Shown here one piece after another: positions 33,808 to 42,634 of a DNA stretch of 64,000 nucleotides. The DNA is from Candidatus Zixiibacteriota bacterium (GTDB taxonomy: Bacteria > Zixibacteria > MSB-5A5 > GN15 > JAAZOE01): positions 186,001 to 250,000 of the forward strand of contig JAZGGI010000028.1 in NCBI GenBank assembly GCA_036480375.1, in the 5' to 3' direction. A program made the translations under genes and the position numbers. Numbering within the stretch: position 1 is the first letter of the stretch; every line of letters begins with the position of its first letter. The notes under the pieces are model-generated. The model worked only from the letters and a program-made list of their open reading frames with translations, did no database searches and was not told the DNA's origin.

Positions 33808-34198
33808 TATTTTCCTCCGGGGGAAGGAGTTTTTCCGGAGTCGGCTGGCGACGCGTTACTTCCACTTCAATATAGTCAATATTCCCGTTTATGGGAGGCA
33901 TAATTTTCCGCGTTTTAATGGTTACCTCAATGACATCAAAGGCATTCAAAATCTCATCGGCCAGATATCCGGCTAATCCTTCCAGGAGGGAGAAAGATTT
34001 GTTCTGGACGATTTCCGCGATGAGCCGGTAAACCGCGGAATAGTCAATAGTATCTCCCAATTCATCGGTTTTTCCCGGTTGAACCAGGTCAACCAATAGT
34101 TCACAGTCAACTTCAAATCGCCGCCCGGTTTCTTTTTCCGAGGCGGAAACCCCATGATAACCATAAAACGACATATTGACAAGCCGTATTCTATCCAT
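33800..34198 (-). CDS. folB: Dihydroneopterin aldolase FolB
   Basis: From the ATG at 34198 the protein has 132 residues, beginning MDRIRLVNMSFYGYHGVSASEKETGRRFEVD, the usual FolB start. AAGGAA lies about nine bases upstream, which supports this over an ATG at 34255. IDYSAVY and the lysine of TIKTRKIMPPI fit the active site. It cleaves dihydroneopterin to the FolK substrate. It overlaps the aminotransferase gene by eight bases. Confidence 0.92.
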   Translation of the reverse strand: MDRIRLVNMSFYGYHGVSASEKETGRRFEVDCELLVDLVQPGKTDELGDTIDYSAVYRLIAEIVQNKSFSLLEGLAGYLADEILNAFDVIEVTIKTRKIMPPINGNIDYIEVEVTRRQPTPEKLLPPEENNE

Positions 34199-35360
34199 CA
34201 ACAGATTTCCTTGTTTTTTGGAAAAATCCTCCCGCGACTGAAATCGCTTTTTCATAGACTTCCGGCCGCGGAGTCAATGAAAAGCGAATAAATCCTTCGC
34301 CGTTTTCGCCAAAGGCTATCCCGGGCAGGACTAAAATGCCGCATCTAAGATATAAGAGGCGACAAAATCGGCGTGATTGCTTACGTCCCGGTAATTTGGC
34401 CCAATAAAAAGGTCCCTGTCGAATCCGGGCCGGCATAATACGAAGTTTGTCGCAGAGCTGATCGGCCAGCTCCCGATTATGCGCAAAATGCGCTTTTAAC
34501 TCGTTCAATCGCTTTAAGTAATTGTCAAAAACCCCAATTGCGTCATTAATTTGCAGTGATATTGGAAGTATTCCAAGTCGGGAGGCGATATGCTTTAGTG
34601 AAGAAATCAGGGCAGGTTGGCCAATGGCAAAACCTAACGACGGAAGAGATTTTCCGAAATTGTAAGAATATGAATACAATTCAAGCCCAACTTTACGCCC
34701 GCCGGGAACTGAAAAGAGAGATGCCGAATGATCGTTCTCCTTGAATCCCTCAAAGGCTTGATCGAGGATTAATATTAAATTTTCTTTCCTCGCAGTACGC
34801 ACCATCTTGGTCAGGTCTTCTTTATTAAGAGATTGTCCGGTGGGATTGTGCGTTGAATTTAATACCATACCACGGGCAACTCGAATCAAGCTTTCCGAAA
34901 ATCCGGATAGAGCGGGTTTACAGTCATTTCTTTCGAGGAGATGATAAGGAACCGCTTCGGCGGAGGCTAATGCCGCGGCAGCACGGTAGTGCCAGATGCC
35001 GGGATCGGGGATGAGGAGCAGATCGCCCGGATTTAAATAGGCCAGTGAAAATAAAACAAGAATTTGCCGGATGCTGCCCCCAATATAAATTTCCTTAGCA
35101 GGAATGATTTTTGCTCCAAACCTTTCCAGATACCAATCAGCTGTTTTTTGAGACAAGTTTTGTAAATCAATTTCCGAGGCGGCAGTAAGGCTGTTTGAAT
35201 TGTGCTGAGGATCAGGCTCATTGCGCCATTTGAATCGAGCCAGATCCAAAATTTCATGCCGGATAACCTTCCTTTTTGTTTTGCGTGGCAGGAAATCATC
35301 CACGATAGAAGGAAGATGATAAAGCCGGTCGGCCTTTTCGAGTACAAGTTTTCTAATCAT
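34191..35360 (-). CDS. PLP-dependent aminotransferase, fold type I
   Basis: The 389-residue protein has the class I/II pattern: IYIGGSIRQIL, PDPGIWHYRAAAAL, LNSTHNPTGQSL, LILDQAFEGF and the PLP lysine in SYSYNFGKSLPSLGFA. The late GEGFIRFSLTPRPE carries the substrate-carboxylate arginine. The substrate is not predictable. Because it sits inside a folate/pantothenate operon, a role in amino-acid supply to those cofactors (for example ketoisovalerate or aminobenzoate chemistry) is possible but unproven. It overlaps the aldolase gene by eight bases. Confidence 0.82.
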   Translation of the reverse strand: MIRKLVLEKADRLYHLPSIVDDFLPRKTKRKVIRHEILDLARFKWRNEPDPQHNSNSLTAASEIDLQNLSQKTADWYLERFGAKIIPAKEIYIGGSIRQILVLFSLAYLNPGDLLLIPDPGIWHYRAAAALASAEAVPYHLLERNDCKPALSGFSESLIRVARGMVLNSTHNPTGQSLNKEDLTKMVRTARKENLILILDQAFEGFKENDHSASLFSVPGGRKVGLELYSYSYNFGKSLPSLGFAIGQPALISSLKHIASRLGILPISLQINDAIGVFDNYLKRLNELKAHFAHNRELADQLCDKLRIMPARIRQGPFYWAKLPGRKQSRRFCRLLYLRCGILVLPGIAFGENGEGFIRFSLTPRPEVYEKAISVAGGFFQKTRKSVDG

Positions 35361-36066
35361 TATTGTTCTTTCCGCCTTTTGTTTTTCCTGAAATGCCTGA
35401 CCCCGCGGCCGGTTTTTTGGATTCTTTGATAGTCAAGAGCTTTTCCACTTCAGATTCGGATAAATAGTCGATATTTCCCAGCTGACGGGAAAGATATAGT
35501 ATTTTTGAATTGTGTTCTACTATTTCGAGTAGATTTAACGCCGAATCCAAATCTTTCCCAAAACATACAAGCCCATGATTTTTTATAATTATGGCGTCAC
35601 ATTCTTCAATAAATGGGGAAATAGATAAAGTAAGTTCATCGGTTCCGGGAGTAGCGTATTGGGTCACTGGGATCCTACCTGCCGAAATAACGGTTTCAGG
35701 CAAAATGGCATTGTTATCCGAGATTCCGGCAACTGAGAGAGCGGTAGTAAATGGCGGATGGGCATGAATACAGGCGGAGATGTCATCGCGGTTATTATAT
35801 GCAAAAAGATGCATTCGGAATTCTGATGATGGTTTTTGCTTTCCTGAAACTTGAATTCCGGCCAGGTCAATAGTGACCATATCTTCGAAAATGAGAAATC
35901 CCTTATTTTTTCCCGAGGGAGTAATCATTATATTTCCCGATTCCAATCGCAGAGAGATGTTTCCTTCGCTTGCCACAATTAACCCTTTATCATATAGAAT
36001 ACGTCCTACATTGGCGATTTTTTCGAATGCGAGCGAGAATTTTGATATAGGATTCCCAGATTTCAC
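35353..36066 (-). CDS. Class II aldolase/adducin family protein
   Basis: This 237-residue protein has GLIVASEGNISLRL, ITPSGKNKGFL, PSSEFRMHLFAYNNRDDISACIHAHPPFTTAL (catalytic Glu and zinc HxH) and IIKNHGLVCFGKDL (third zinc His). The family includes fuculose- and ribulose-phosphate aldolases and epimerases, and methylthioribulose dehydratase. The C-terminus is a basic tail (KKPAAGSGISGKTKGGKNNND). It is the first gene of the seven-gene cofactor operon. A dihydroneopterin-related or salvage aldol reaction would fit but is not shown. Confidence 0.8.
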   Translation of the reverse strand: MKSGNPISKFSLAFEKIANVGRILYDKGLIVASEGNISLRLESGNIMITPSGKNKGFLIFEDMVTIDLAGIQVSGKQKPSSEFRMHLFAYNNRDDISACIHAHPPFTTALSVAGISDNNAILPETVISAGRIPVTQYATPGTDELTLSISPFIEECDAIIIKNHGLVCFGKDLDSALNLLEIVEHNSKILYLSRQLGNIDYLSESEVEKLLTIKESKKPAAGSGISGKTKGGKNNND

Positions 36067-36205
36067 ACATCAAAATAACCTATTATGCCACTGAAAGTCA
36101 AGCGATTATATGAATTTGCGATTTTGTAATATTTTTTTCCCGTAAGATCAGTAACTGGTTGGGGAGAAATATTGTTAATAATTAACAGCAGAAACTGCGT
36201 CGCAT

Positions 36206-36281
36206 AATCTGCGAATTTATAAAAAATACTTGACAAGCCATTTGTAAAATAGTAAGTTACGGGTGAGCAAAATCTGCGAAT
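36206..36281. promoter_or_regulatory. Direct repeat flanking the 36.23 kb promoter
   Basis: AATCTGCGAAT occurs exactly at 36206-36216 and 36271-36281, 65 bases apart. One lies upstream of the -35 and one just after the expected start site. This placement is typical of a pair of operators. Confidence 0.4.
36230..36258 (+). promoter_or_regulatory. Sigma70-type promoter of the peptide/TPR regulator genes
   Basis: TTGACA at 36230-36235 and TAAGTT at 36253-36258 are 17 bases apart. Transcription would begin near 36265 and leave an 85-base leader that ends in AGGAGG before the ATG at 36350. Confidence 0.5.
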
Positions 36282-36349
36282 ATCTACTTTGAGAGTTGCC
36301 ACTGTTCTTTATTTTGATAATTTAATAATTTCTATAGGAGGTAGGTACC

Positions 36350-36661
36350 ATGAAGGTATCAAAGATGACTCGGATGCTGTCTTTTGTATTCTTGTTGTTT
36401 GCATTCTTTGTGTTTTATCCCGGTGTCACCAAGGGTGAACATCCCTGGGATGAAAATAACCTGAATCCCGGGAACCCATTAGTTGAGCCACCGCCGGTTA
36501 TTGAAGACCCGACGGTGACAGATGATCCAGACGTAGATGATCCCGATCCGGGCGATGAACCGCCTGAACCGGATGGAACATCAATCAACAGCAATTGGTG
36601 GGAAAGTCTTTGGGATTGGATGACAGGTAATTCGGCTGGCACGAATGCGTCAGCAGGTTGA
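36350..36661 (+). CDS. Small exported Asp/Pro-rich protein
   Basis: The 103-residue precursor has a signal peptide (residues 1-29, KMTRMLSFVFLLFAFFVF...KGE), then a proline/aspartate-rich low-complexity stretch (PTVTDDPDVDDPDPGDEPPEPD) and an aromatic amphipathic tail (NSNWWESLWDWM) ending in Gly/Ser/Ala. AGGAGG lies a few bases before the ATG. There are no cysteines and no known domain. It precedes the TPR-sigma54 gene by 67 bases, with a hairpin between them. A signal or sensor-ligand role is inference. Confidence 0.6.
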   Translation: MKVSKMTRMLSFVFLLFAFFVFYPGVTKGEHPWDENNLNPGNPLVEPPPVIEDPTVTDDPDVDDPDPGDEPPEPDGTSINSNWWESLWDWMTGNSAGTNASAG

Positions 36662-36670
36662 TAGGTGTAC

Positions 36671-36691
36671 ACACATTATGATTTAATGTGT
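36671..36691. terminator. Intercistronic hairpin
   Basis: ACACATTA and TAATGTGT pair over a five-base loop, ten bases after the peptide gene stop. No T run follows, so it more likely tunes message stability or partial readthrough into the regulator gene. Confidence 0.4.
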
Positions 36692-36728
36692 CCGTAGTCT
36701 ATTTAAACTAACTTCAGAGGATGCAAAA

Positions 36729-39662
36729 ATGGACAATACCTCACAACATACGGCAAGACTAAGCCCAAGGCTGTTGGAAATAGAAGGTCTATTCAAGCAG
36801 CGGAAAATCAGGCAGGGATTGTCGGCGTTGGATAAGCTGGATCAGGTTGAGTATTCGCCTGAGGGCTTAGATTTGGGGCTATATTCTTTGCTATTGGCCG
36901 AGCGAGGTTATTATGACAATGATTATAAGATGATGCTTGATAATTGTCGCGTGGCTTTGGATGAGTTAGGTACAACCAGTCTCAATTACCGGATTGGCAG
37001 ACTTCAGTATTTGGTTTATCTGGCTTATTCATCTCTTGGTGATTTGAAAGCCGCTGAGCAAGCGGCGCGCGATTCGTTGGCATCGTATCGCCGGGTAAAA
37101 GACGACGCCGGTATTATTGACGCCTATAATGCTCTGGGCAAAATATATTTTATCCGATCTGATTATGGCACTGCCGCAGAATATGTCAACGAAGCCATCC
37201 AATACTCGGCGCAAGATTCTAAGAAAACGGTTCAGTTGTTGGGAAACCTCGGTCGAATTTATCTTTTAACGGGCGATTTGGATAAGGCTCAGGAAAATCT
37301 TGAAAAAGCCCTGAATTTGGGCAAAGAATTGGAACTGGCTTCTTCAATCGTCCTAAATCAGCTTTCTCTTGGTTATCTGTATATTCGGCGGCGGCATTTT
37401 TATCAGGCCGGAATTGAGTTGACCGCCGCGGATAATTTAATTCGCGAGTTTGGTTTTAAGCGAGAGAGAGTGATATCTCTCGAGTACCAGGGCGAGTTAT
37501 GTTACGAGAAGCAGGATTTTGTGGCGGCCAAGAATCATTTGGAAGAAGCGATTTCGTTGGCCAATGAACTGGCTCCTCAATCTACGCTTATGAGTCAATG
37601 TTTGCGACGCTTTGCGGAAACTGAATTGGAACTGGGGCATGATGATGTGGCGATGCGTCATGTACAAAAGGCGTTAAACCTGGCGAAAGAAATAGGCGAG
37701 AAATCAGAGATTGGTATGTCGCATCGGGTAATATCGGCCATATTTTTATCACGCGGAGAAAGCGCGGACGCCCGGCGTCATGGTTCGATGAGTATCGATA
37801 TTTTACGCGAGATCGGAGATAGTTTTGAATTAGGTCGTTCAATAATTCAATACGGCGCTATTCCACCGGCTGGAGTAAGTATCAGCGACCGCAAGGCTAT
37901 TCCGTTATTACGTGAAGCGGAAAAGATATTCACGGTTCTCGGCGATGATTATTATGTATCTCGGTGTCGCTTTGAGCTGGGCAGATTATGCTATCATTTG
38001 GGGAAAAATGGCGAGGCGCTTGAATACCTAAAATTATCTTATGAGGGGTTCCGCAGTATCGGCGATAAGGCCGGGGCAAAAACTGTAAGCGATTTTCTGG
38101 ATTCGTTGTCTCGGAACGCCGTTATAAGGGCGCTTTCAAACAAGAATGAATTTAAATTATTTAGCAATCTTGTTTCCGGCTCAGAAATTGAGAATATAAA
38201 AAGCGGCCGGTTAGAAAATCTGCTTGAAATTCTATGTCGGAAAATTCAAGCCGACCGCGGATTGATTATTGATTTATCTGAAAACGGCCATCCCGAGATA
38301 AACGCCTTATACGGATTCGAGGAACCGGACTTCGAAACGGCGATATCCGGATTTTCAGAACTTATAGAAGAAGGAATCATTTCTGATAGGCCAATATTGG
38401 TATTGGATGGCTCAAATGGAGCCGAGTTTATGGATTTGGTTCCGACGCCGGAAAATGATATAGCCTGTTTGATAGTTTTACCCCTGACTCTTGCCACAGA
38501 AGTAATTGGATATATTTATCTTGACCGCATAAGCCAATCGCCTGGAAAAGGGATAAATCCGTTTAGTCAAAATGATATTGATTTTTCGGTAGGGTTTGCC
38601 GATTTAGTCGCGTTTAAGACGGCAGATTTGCAGAAGGAAAAACTATTGGAAGATAATTTGCGATTGAAGGCTCAGTTATTGGAAACCTGTGCTTTCCCTA
38701 ATATTATCACCCAATCGCGGGCGTTTATGGAGATATTGGCGCGCGTTCGTCAAGTGGCAAATTCCAATATGGCCATTTCCATTACGGGCGCGACCGGAAC
38801 GGGTAAGGATTTATTGGCCAAGGCCATTCATTATAATTCAGCTCGACGCGATAAGAGATTTATTTCCGTTAATTGCGCGGCGTTACCGGAATCTCTTTTG
38901 GAGTCAGAGTTGTTCGGCTACAAGAGGGGAGCTTTCACCGGGGCTGATCGTGATAAACCCGGTTTATTCGAAGAGGCTGACGGCGGGACTTTTTTCCTTG
39001 ATGAAATTGCCGATATGCCTTTATCGCTTCAAGCCAAGGTGCTGCGCCTTTTGGAGAATATGGAAATTACTCGTCTGGGAGATACACATCCACGGAAGGT
39101 GGATGTACGTGTGATTTCGGCGACGAATAAGGATTTGAAAAAGGAAATGGAGCAAAAACGTTTCCGAAGCGATTTGTATTATCGTTTATGCGCTTTGCAT
39201 TTCTCTATTCCGCCTTTGCGGGAACGTAAAGAGGATATTCCACTATTGGTAGAGCATTTCCTTGACGGTAGTAATTGCCAGGTTATGCCGGATGCGATGA
39301 AATATTTAATTGATTATGATTGGCCGGGGAATATTCGGGAACTTGAAAATGAAATCAAGAAAACGGTATTGTTGGCTAACAATGAAGGACCAATAACCTC
39401 CGCTCTGTTATCGCGGAGAATTCTTGGTGAGGATCAGAATAATGTGATGAGAATTCCTAACGAGGAAGCGTATTTTACCGAGGGCAGCTTTTCTCTTTAT
39501 GACTATATCGCTGAATTTGAGAAGCGATTTATTGTTAAGGCTTTAAAAGAACAGCGTGGGGTCAAAAAGCGGGCGGCTGACTCTCTGAAAATACCGGAGT
39601 CAACCCTGCGCTTAAAGCTGAAACAATACGATATCGACCCGAAAAGGCTTGATATAAATTGA
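36729..39662 (+). CDS. TPR-GAF-sigma54 transcriptional activator
   Basis: The 977-residue protein has about ten TPR-like repeats (residues 30-450; for example LGKIYFIRSDYGTAAEYVNEAI, LGNLGRIYLLTGDLDKAQENL), a GAF-like domain (about 470-640) and an AAA+ sigma54-interaction domain. Walker A GATGTGKD starts near 687, GYKRGAFTGA spans about 730-739, FLDEIAD is near 755, and a Fis-type HTH closes the protein (about 945-970, KKRAADSLKIPESTLRLKL). The GAFTGA loop shows true sigma54 contact. No receiver domain is present, so TPR and GAF are the sensors. A SARP-like or peptide-sensing role is inference. A terminator follows. Confidence 0.92.
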   Translation: MDNTSQHTARLSPRLLEIEGLFKQRKIRQGLSALDKLDQVEYSPEGLDLGLYSLLLAERGYYDNDYKMMLDNCRVALDELGTTSLNYRIGRLQYLVYLAYSSLGDLKAAEQAARDSLASYRRVKDDAGIIDAYNALGKIYFIRSDYGTAAEYVNEAIQYSAQDSKKTVQLLGNLGRIYLLTGDLDKAQENLEKALNLGKELELASSIVLNQLSLGYLYIRRRHFYQAGIELTAADNLIREFGFKRERVISLEYQGELCYEKQDFVAAKNHLEEAISLANELAPQSTLMSQCLRRFAETELELGHDDVAMRHVQKALNLAKEIGEKSEIGMSHRVISAIFLSRGESADARRHGSMSIDILREIGDSFELGRSIIQYGAIPPAGVSISDRKAIPLLREAEKIFTVLGDDYYVSRCRFELGRLCYHLGKNGEALEYLKLSYEGFRSIGDKAGAKTVSDFLDSLSRNAVIRALSNKNEFKLFSNLVSGSEIENIKSGRLENLLEILCRKIQADRGLIIDLSENGHPEINALYGFEEPDFETAISGFSELIEEGIISDRPILVLDGSNGAEFMDLVPTPENDIACLIVLPLTLATEVIGYIYLDRISQSPGKGINPFSQNDIDFSVGFADLVAFKTADLQKEKLLEDNLRLKAQLLETCAFPNIITQSRAFMEILARVRQVANSNMAISITGATGTGKDLLAKAIHYNSARRDKRFISVNCAALPESLLESELFGYKRGAFTGADRDKPGLFEEADGGTFFLDEIADMPLSLQAKVLRLLENMEITRLGDTHPRKVDVRVISATNKDLKKEMEQKRFRSDLYYRLCALHFSIPPLRERKEDIPLLVEHFLDGSNCQVMPDAMKYLIDYDWPGNIRELENEIKKTVLLANNEGPITSALLSRRILGEDQNNVMRIPNEEAYFTEGSFSLYDYIAEFEKRFIVKALKEQRGVKKRAADSLKIPESTLRLKLKQYDIDPKRLDIN

Positions 39663-39694
39663 TTGCGATTTGAGAAAGAGATAAATACAAAGAG

Positions 39695-39723
39695 GCCCGT
39701 CATAATACCGGCGGGCTTTTTTT
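39695..39723 (+). terminator. Intrinsic terminator of the sigma54-activator gene
   Basis: GCCCGTC (39695-39701) pairs with GGCGGGC (39710-39716), including one wobble pair, and is followed by seven T. Confidence 0.85.
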
Positions 39724-39768
39724 GAATATATACGCGTAATAAAACCTGTGGATGGCCAGGAGGAATCT

Positions 39769-42600
39769 GTGAGGAATTTATATTGGGTATTATTGATACT
39801 GATTTTTGCGTTTTCGTTATCTCATGGAAACGATTTATATAGAATTAGATTGTCAGAACATGCAGATGCCGAATACTTGAATTCATCGGAAACTTTACCA
39901 ATTGCCGTACTGTCCCAGGGCTATTTAATTATCGCTGATAAATCGCAGGCGGCTTTAATAGAATCTCAGGGTATAGAAATATTTTTAATTGAAAGTGATG
40001 TTGTAATCGACAAGCTGGTTTTTGACATGCGGCATGATGAACAGAGCGAAGGCTTAGATGATGTAGTGTTTGAGGAAGAGGGGATTCGGATATTACGTCT
40101 GGATTTGAGCGAGAAATCGCTACCGGGTAATGAGTTTGATTTTATGCCGGTGTTTCAAATACATGCTAATTTTCAATATTTTGAAGTGGTAGACTTAAAT
40201 ATCGATAAATTATTGTTACCTCCGGGATTGGACGATTTGATTGATTCGGTAAGTAGGTCCAATCTTTTCTCAAATACAAGAAATCTTCAAAACCTGGGAG
40301 ACAGGGTAGCAGGTTCGGCCGTTGGTGAAGAAGCCCAGAATTGGATTTATAATAGACTAAGTTCTTTTGGGTATGATTCGTTATATCTGGATGAATTTAC
40401 GGTTTATATCCAGGGAGCAAATAGAGATTGTCGGAATGTAATAGCGGTTAAACCGGGGCTGGTAACTCCGGAGGCGAAAATTGTAATCGGGGCGCATTTC
40501 GATGCCGTTCCCGGTTCGCCGGGAGCCGATGATAATGGTTCGGGAACGTCAGCGGTCATAGAGCTGGCAAGAGTATTCAAGAATATCGAGACGAATCTAA
40601 CGTTTGTTTTTGCTCTTTTTGATGCCGAGGAATATGGATTACATGGCTCCCGTCATTACGCGAATAATGCTTATTCCAATGGCGAAACAATTATATTTAT
40701 GATTAATCTGGATATGGTTGGCGCCGAGGATAATGATGAAGACATGGTTAGAATTTATCATGGGGATGATTTAAAATATATCAATATTCTCCAGCAATTA
40801 GCGGATTCATTATTGAATTTTGACGCTTCCAAGGCGGGTACTTCATCTCGCTCCGATCATTATAGTTTTCAATCTTTGGGTTATGACGTTTCGTTTTTTC
40901 AAGAATGGGTATTTTCAGATGTATATCATACTTCAGGTGATAATACCAACCGTATGGATTTTGGTTATATGACGGATGTAGTAAAGATAGCAATGGCGAC
41001 GGCCTATTCGGTAGATTGGTTGGCGTCACCGAATCGTTCGGTGTCGGTAACATATCCTAACGGTTTGCCATTGTCTTTTGCGGCGGATGAATTATCATCG
41101 TTTGAGGTTCGTGTTGAAGGGATTCACGGCGGTTCGGTTGTGCCGGGAACAGCCGAATTTAATTGCTCGATCGATGGCGGAGATTACGTTACGGTTCCGT
41201 TGACTGAGAAGAGCGCAGGTCTTTATGAAGTTGAGATGGAGGGTTATCCGGCGGGAACTCCAATATCCTATTATGTCAACGCACAGGAAGCGTCGACGGG
41301 TTTGATTTCAGGCGAAGTAGAGTCGAAGGCTAACGCAGGATCATACTTATATTTTGAGTCATTAGTATTTGAGGATGATTTTTCATTGGACGAGGGTTGG
41401 ACGGTCGAGGGTGATGCGGTTGTCGGTCAATGGGAACGCGGGATACCTTCGGGAGATGGTATTAATGGCGACCCCGTGGAAGATTTCGACGGTAACGGCT
41501 GGTGTTATTTGACGGGTAATTCATCAGGGGATTCTAATGTAGATGGCGGTAAGACTTCACTTATTTCACCTGTATTTGATTTATCGGGCGGTTATGGCGA
41601 GGTTCGTTATTCGGTGTGGTTTAGCAATAGCCTCGATCGCGAGGATTTATTTCATGTATACGTGAGCGGAGATGAAGGTCAAACATGGGTCAAGACAGGA
41701 ACTCTGGGTCCTTTTTCGGATGACGCTGCCGGAGGTTGGCAGAGTCGTTCGTTTATCGTCAATAAGTATATTGATTTCAGTTCGACCGTGCGGGTGAAAT
41801 TTGAAGTATCTGATTACGGCAAAGAATCAATGGTAGAGGCGGGATTGGATGGAATTAAGGTATTGCTTCACAGTTCTGAGTCGTTTGAGATTCCGGAACA
41901 GACATTTTTGGAGTGGACGAAGAAGCAGCCTTTTTCGGCGATCTTAAAGGCAACCGGGGGAGTTGGCGTTCGGAGGTGGAGTGAAATTAATGGCAGTTTT
42001 AGTCTGGTTGGTTTGACGTTAAACCCGGATGGAACGGTAGAAGGTTCTCCGACGAGGACCGGTCAGTTGAGTTTGTTGGCTGAGGCTTACGACGAGGTGC
42101 TTAATACGGCTCAGCGGACATTGTCGTTCATGGTCAATGAGCCGGTGGCGTTGCATACGTTCAGTTTGCCAGGTGGTATGATTCGTGAGAGTTATTCTCA
42201 GCAATTGGATGCTGATGGCGGTACGGGTGAGTTAATATGGATTGATAAGTATGGAGATTTGGAGGAGACGGGATTGAGTTTATCATCGACAGGATTGGTC
42301 TCGGGGGTGGTAGAGGATCCCAGGTTGATTGGTTTCACGGTTTACATATCGGATATAACAGGTAGTGATCAGGAATGGACGTATGAGATGAATTTTGAAT
42401 ATATCGATGGTGACGCCAACGGAGATAATACGGTAAATGTGGGGGATGCGGTATTTATCATCAATCATGTTTTCAAGCAGGGTCCGTCTCCTTATCCTTA
42501 CCTTGCGGCGGATACGAATTGTGATGGAGATGTAAACGTCGGTGACGCTGTTTATTTGGTGAATCATATCTTCAAGGGTTGGCCGGCACCGGGTTGTTGA
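39769..42600 (+). CDS. Secreted M28 peptidase with dockerin, copy 1
   Basis: The GTG at 39769 has CCAGGAGGA just upstream, which decides it over 39748. The 943-residue protein has a signal peptide, a prodomain-like region, and an M28 catalytic domain with GAHFDAVPGSPGADDNGSGT (H243 first zinc ligand, Asp of ADDN bridging), FDAEEYG, INLDMVG and VYHTSGDN. A Fn3-like domain, a jellyroll region (WYxxSPVFDLSGGYGEV type), an Ig-like domain and two dockerin EF repeats (GDANGDNTVNVGDAVF and TNCDGDVNVGDAVY) follow. It should act outside the cell as an aminopeptidase-like enzyme attached by dockerin. First of four tandem copies. Confidence 0.9.
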   Translation: MRNLYWVLLILIFAFSLSHGNDLYRIRLSEHADAEYLNSSETLPIAVLSQGYLIIADKSQAALIESQGIEIFLIESDVVIDKLVFDMRHDEQSEGLDDVVFEEEGIRILRLDLSEKSLPGNEFDFMPVFQIHANFQYFEVVDLNIDKLLLPPGLDDLIDSVSRSNLFSNTRNLQNLGDRVAGSAVGEEAQNWIYNRLSSFGYDSLYLDEFTVYIQGANRDCRNVIAVKPGLVTPEAKIVIGAHFDAVPGSPGADDNGSGTSAVIELARVFKNIETNLTFVFALFDAEEYGLHGSRHYANNAYSNGETIIFMINLDMVGAEDNDEDMVRIYHGDDLKYINILQQLADSLLNFDASKAGTSSRSDHYSFQSLGYDVSFFQEWVFSDVYHTSGDNTNRMDFGYMTDVVKIAMATAYSVDWLASPNRSVSVTYPNGLPLSFAADELSSFEVRVEGIHGGSVVPGTAEFNCSIDGGDYVTVPLTEKSAGLYEVEMEGYPAGTPISYYVNAQEASTGLISGEVESKANAGSYLYFESLVFEDDFSLDEGWTVEGDAVVGQWERGIPSGDGINGDPVEDFDGNGWCYLTGNSSGDSNVDGGKTSLISPVFDLSGGYGEVRYSVWFSNSLDREDLFHVYVSGDEGQTWVKTGTLGPFSDDAAGGWQSRSFIVNKYIDFSSTVRVKFEVSDYGKESMVEAGLDGIKVLLHSSESFEIPEQTFLEWTKKQPFSAILKATGGVGVRRWSEINGSFSLVGLTLNPDGTVEGSPTRTGQLSLLAEAYDEVLNTAQRTLSFMVNEPVALHTFSLPGGMIRESYSQQLDADGGTGELIWIDKYGDLEETGLSLSSTGLVSGVVEDPRLIGFTVYISDITGSDQEWTYEMNFEYIDGDANGDNTVNVGDAVFIINHVFKQGPSPYPYLAADTNCDGDVNVGDAVYLVNHIFKGWPAPGC

Positions 42601-42634
42601 GGTTTAGATGTGGGGCTAAGAAAGTTGATGAGAT

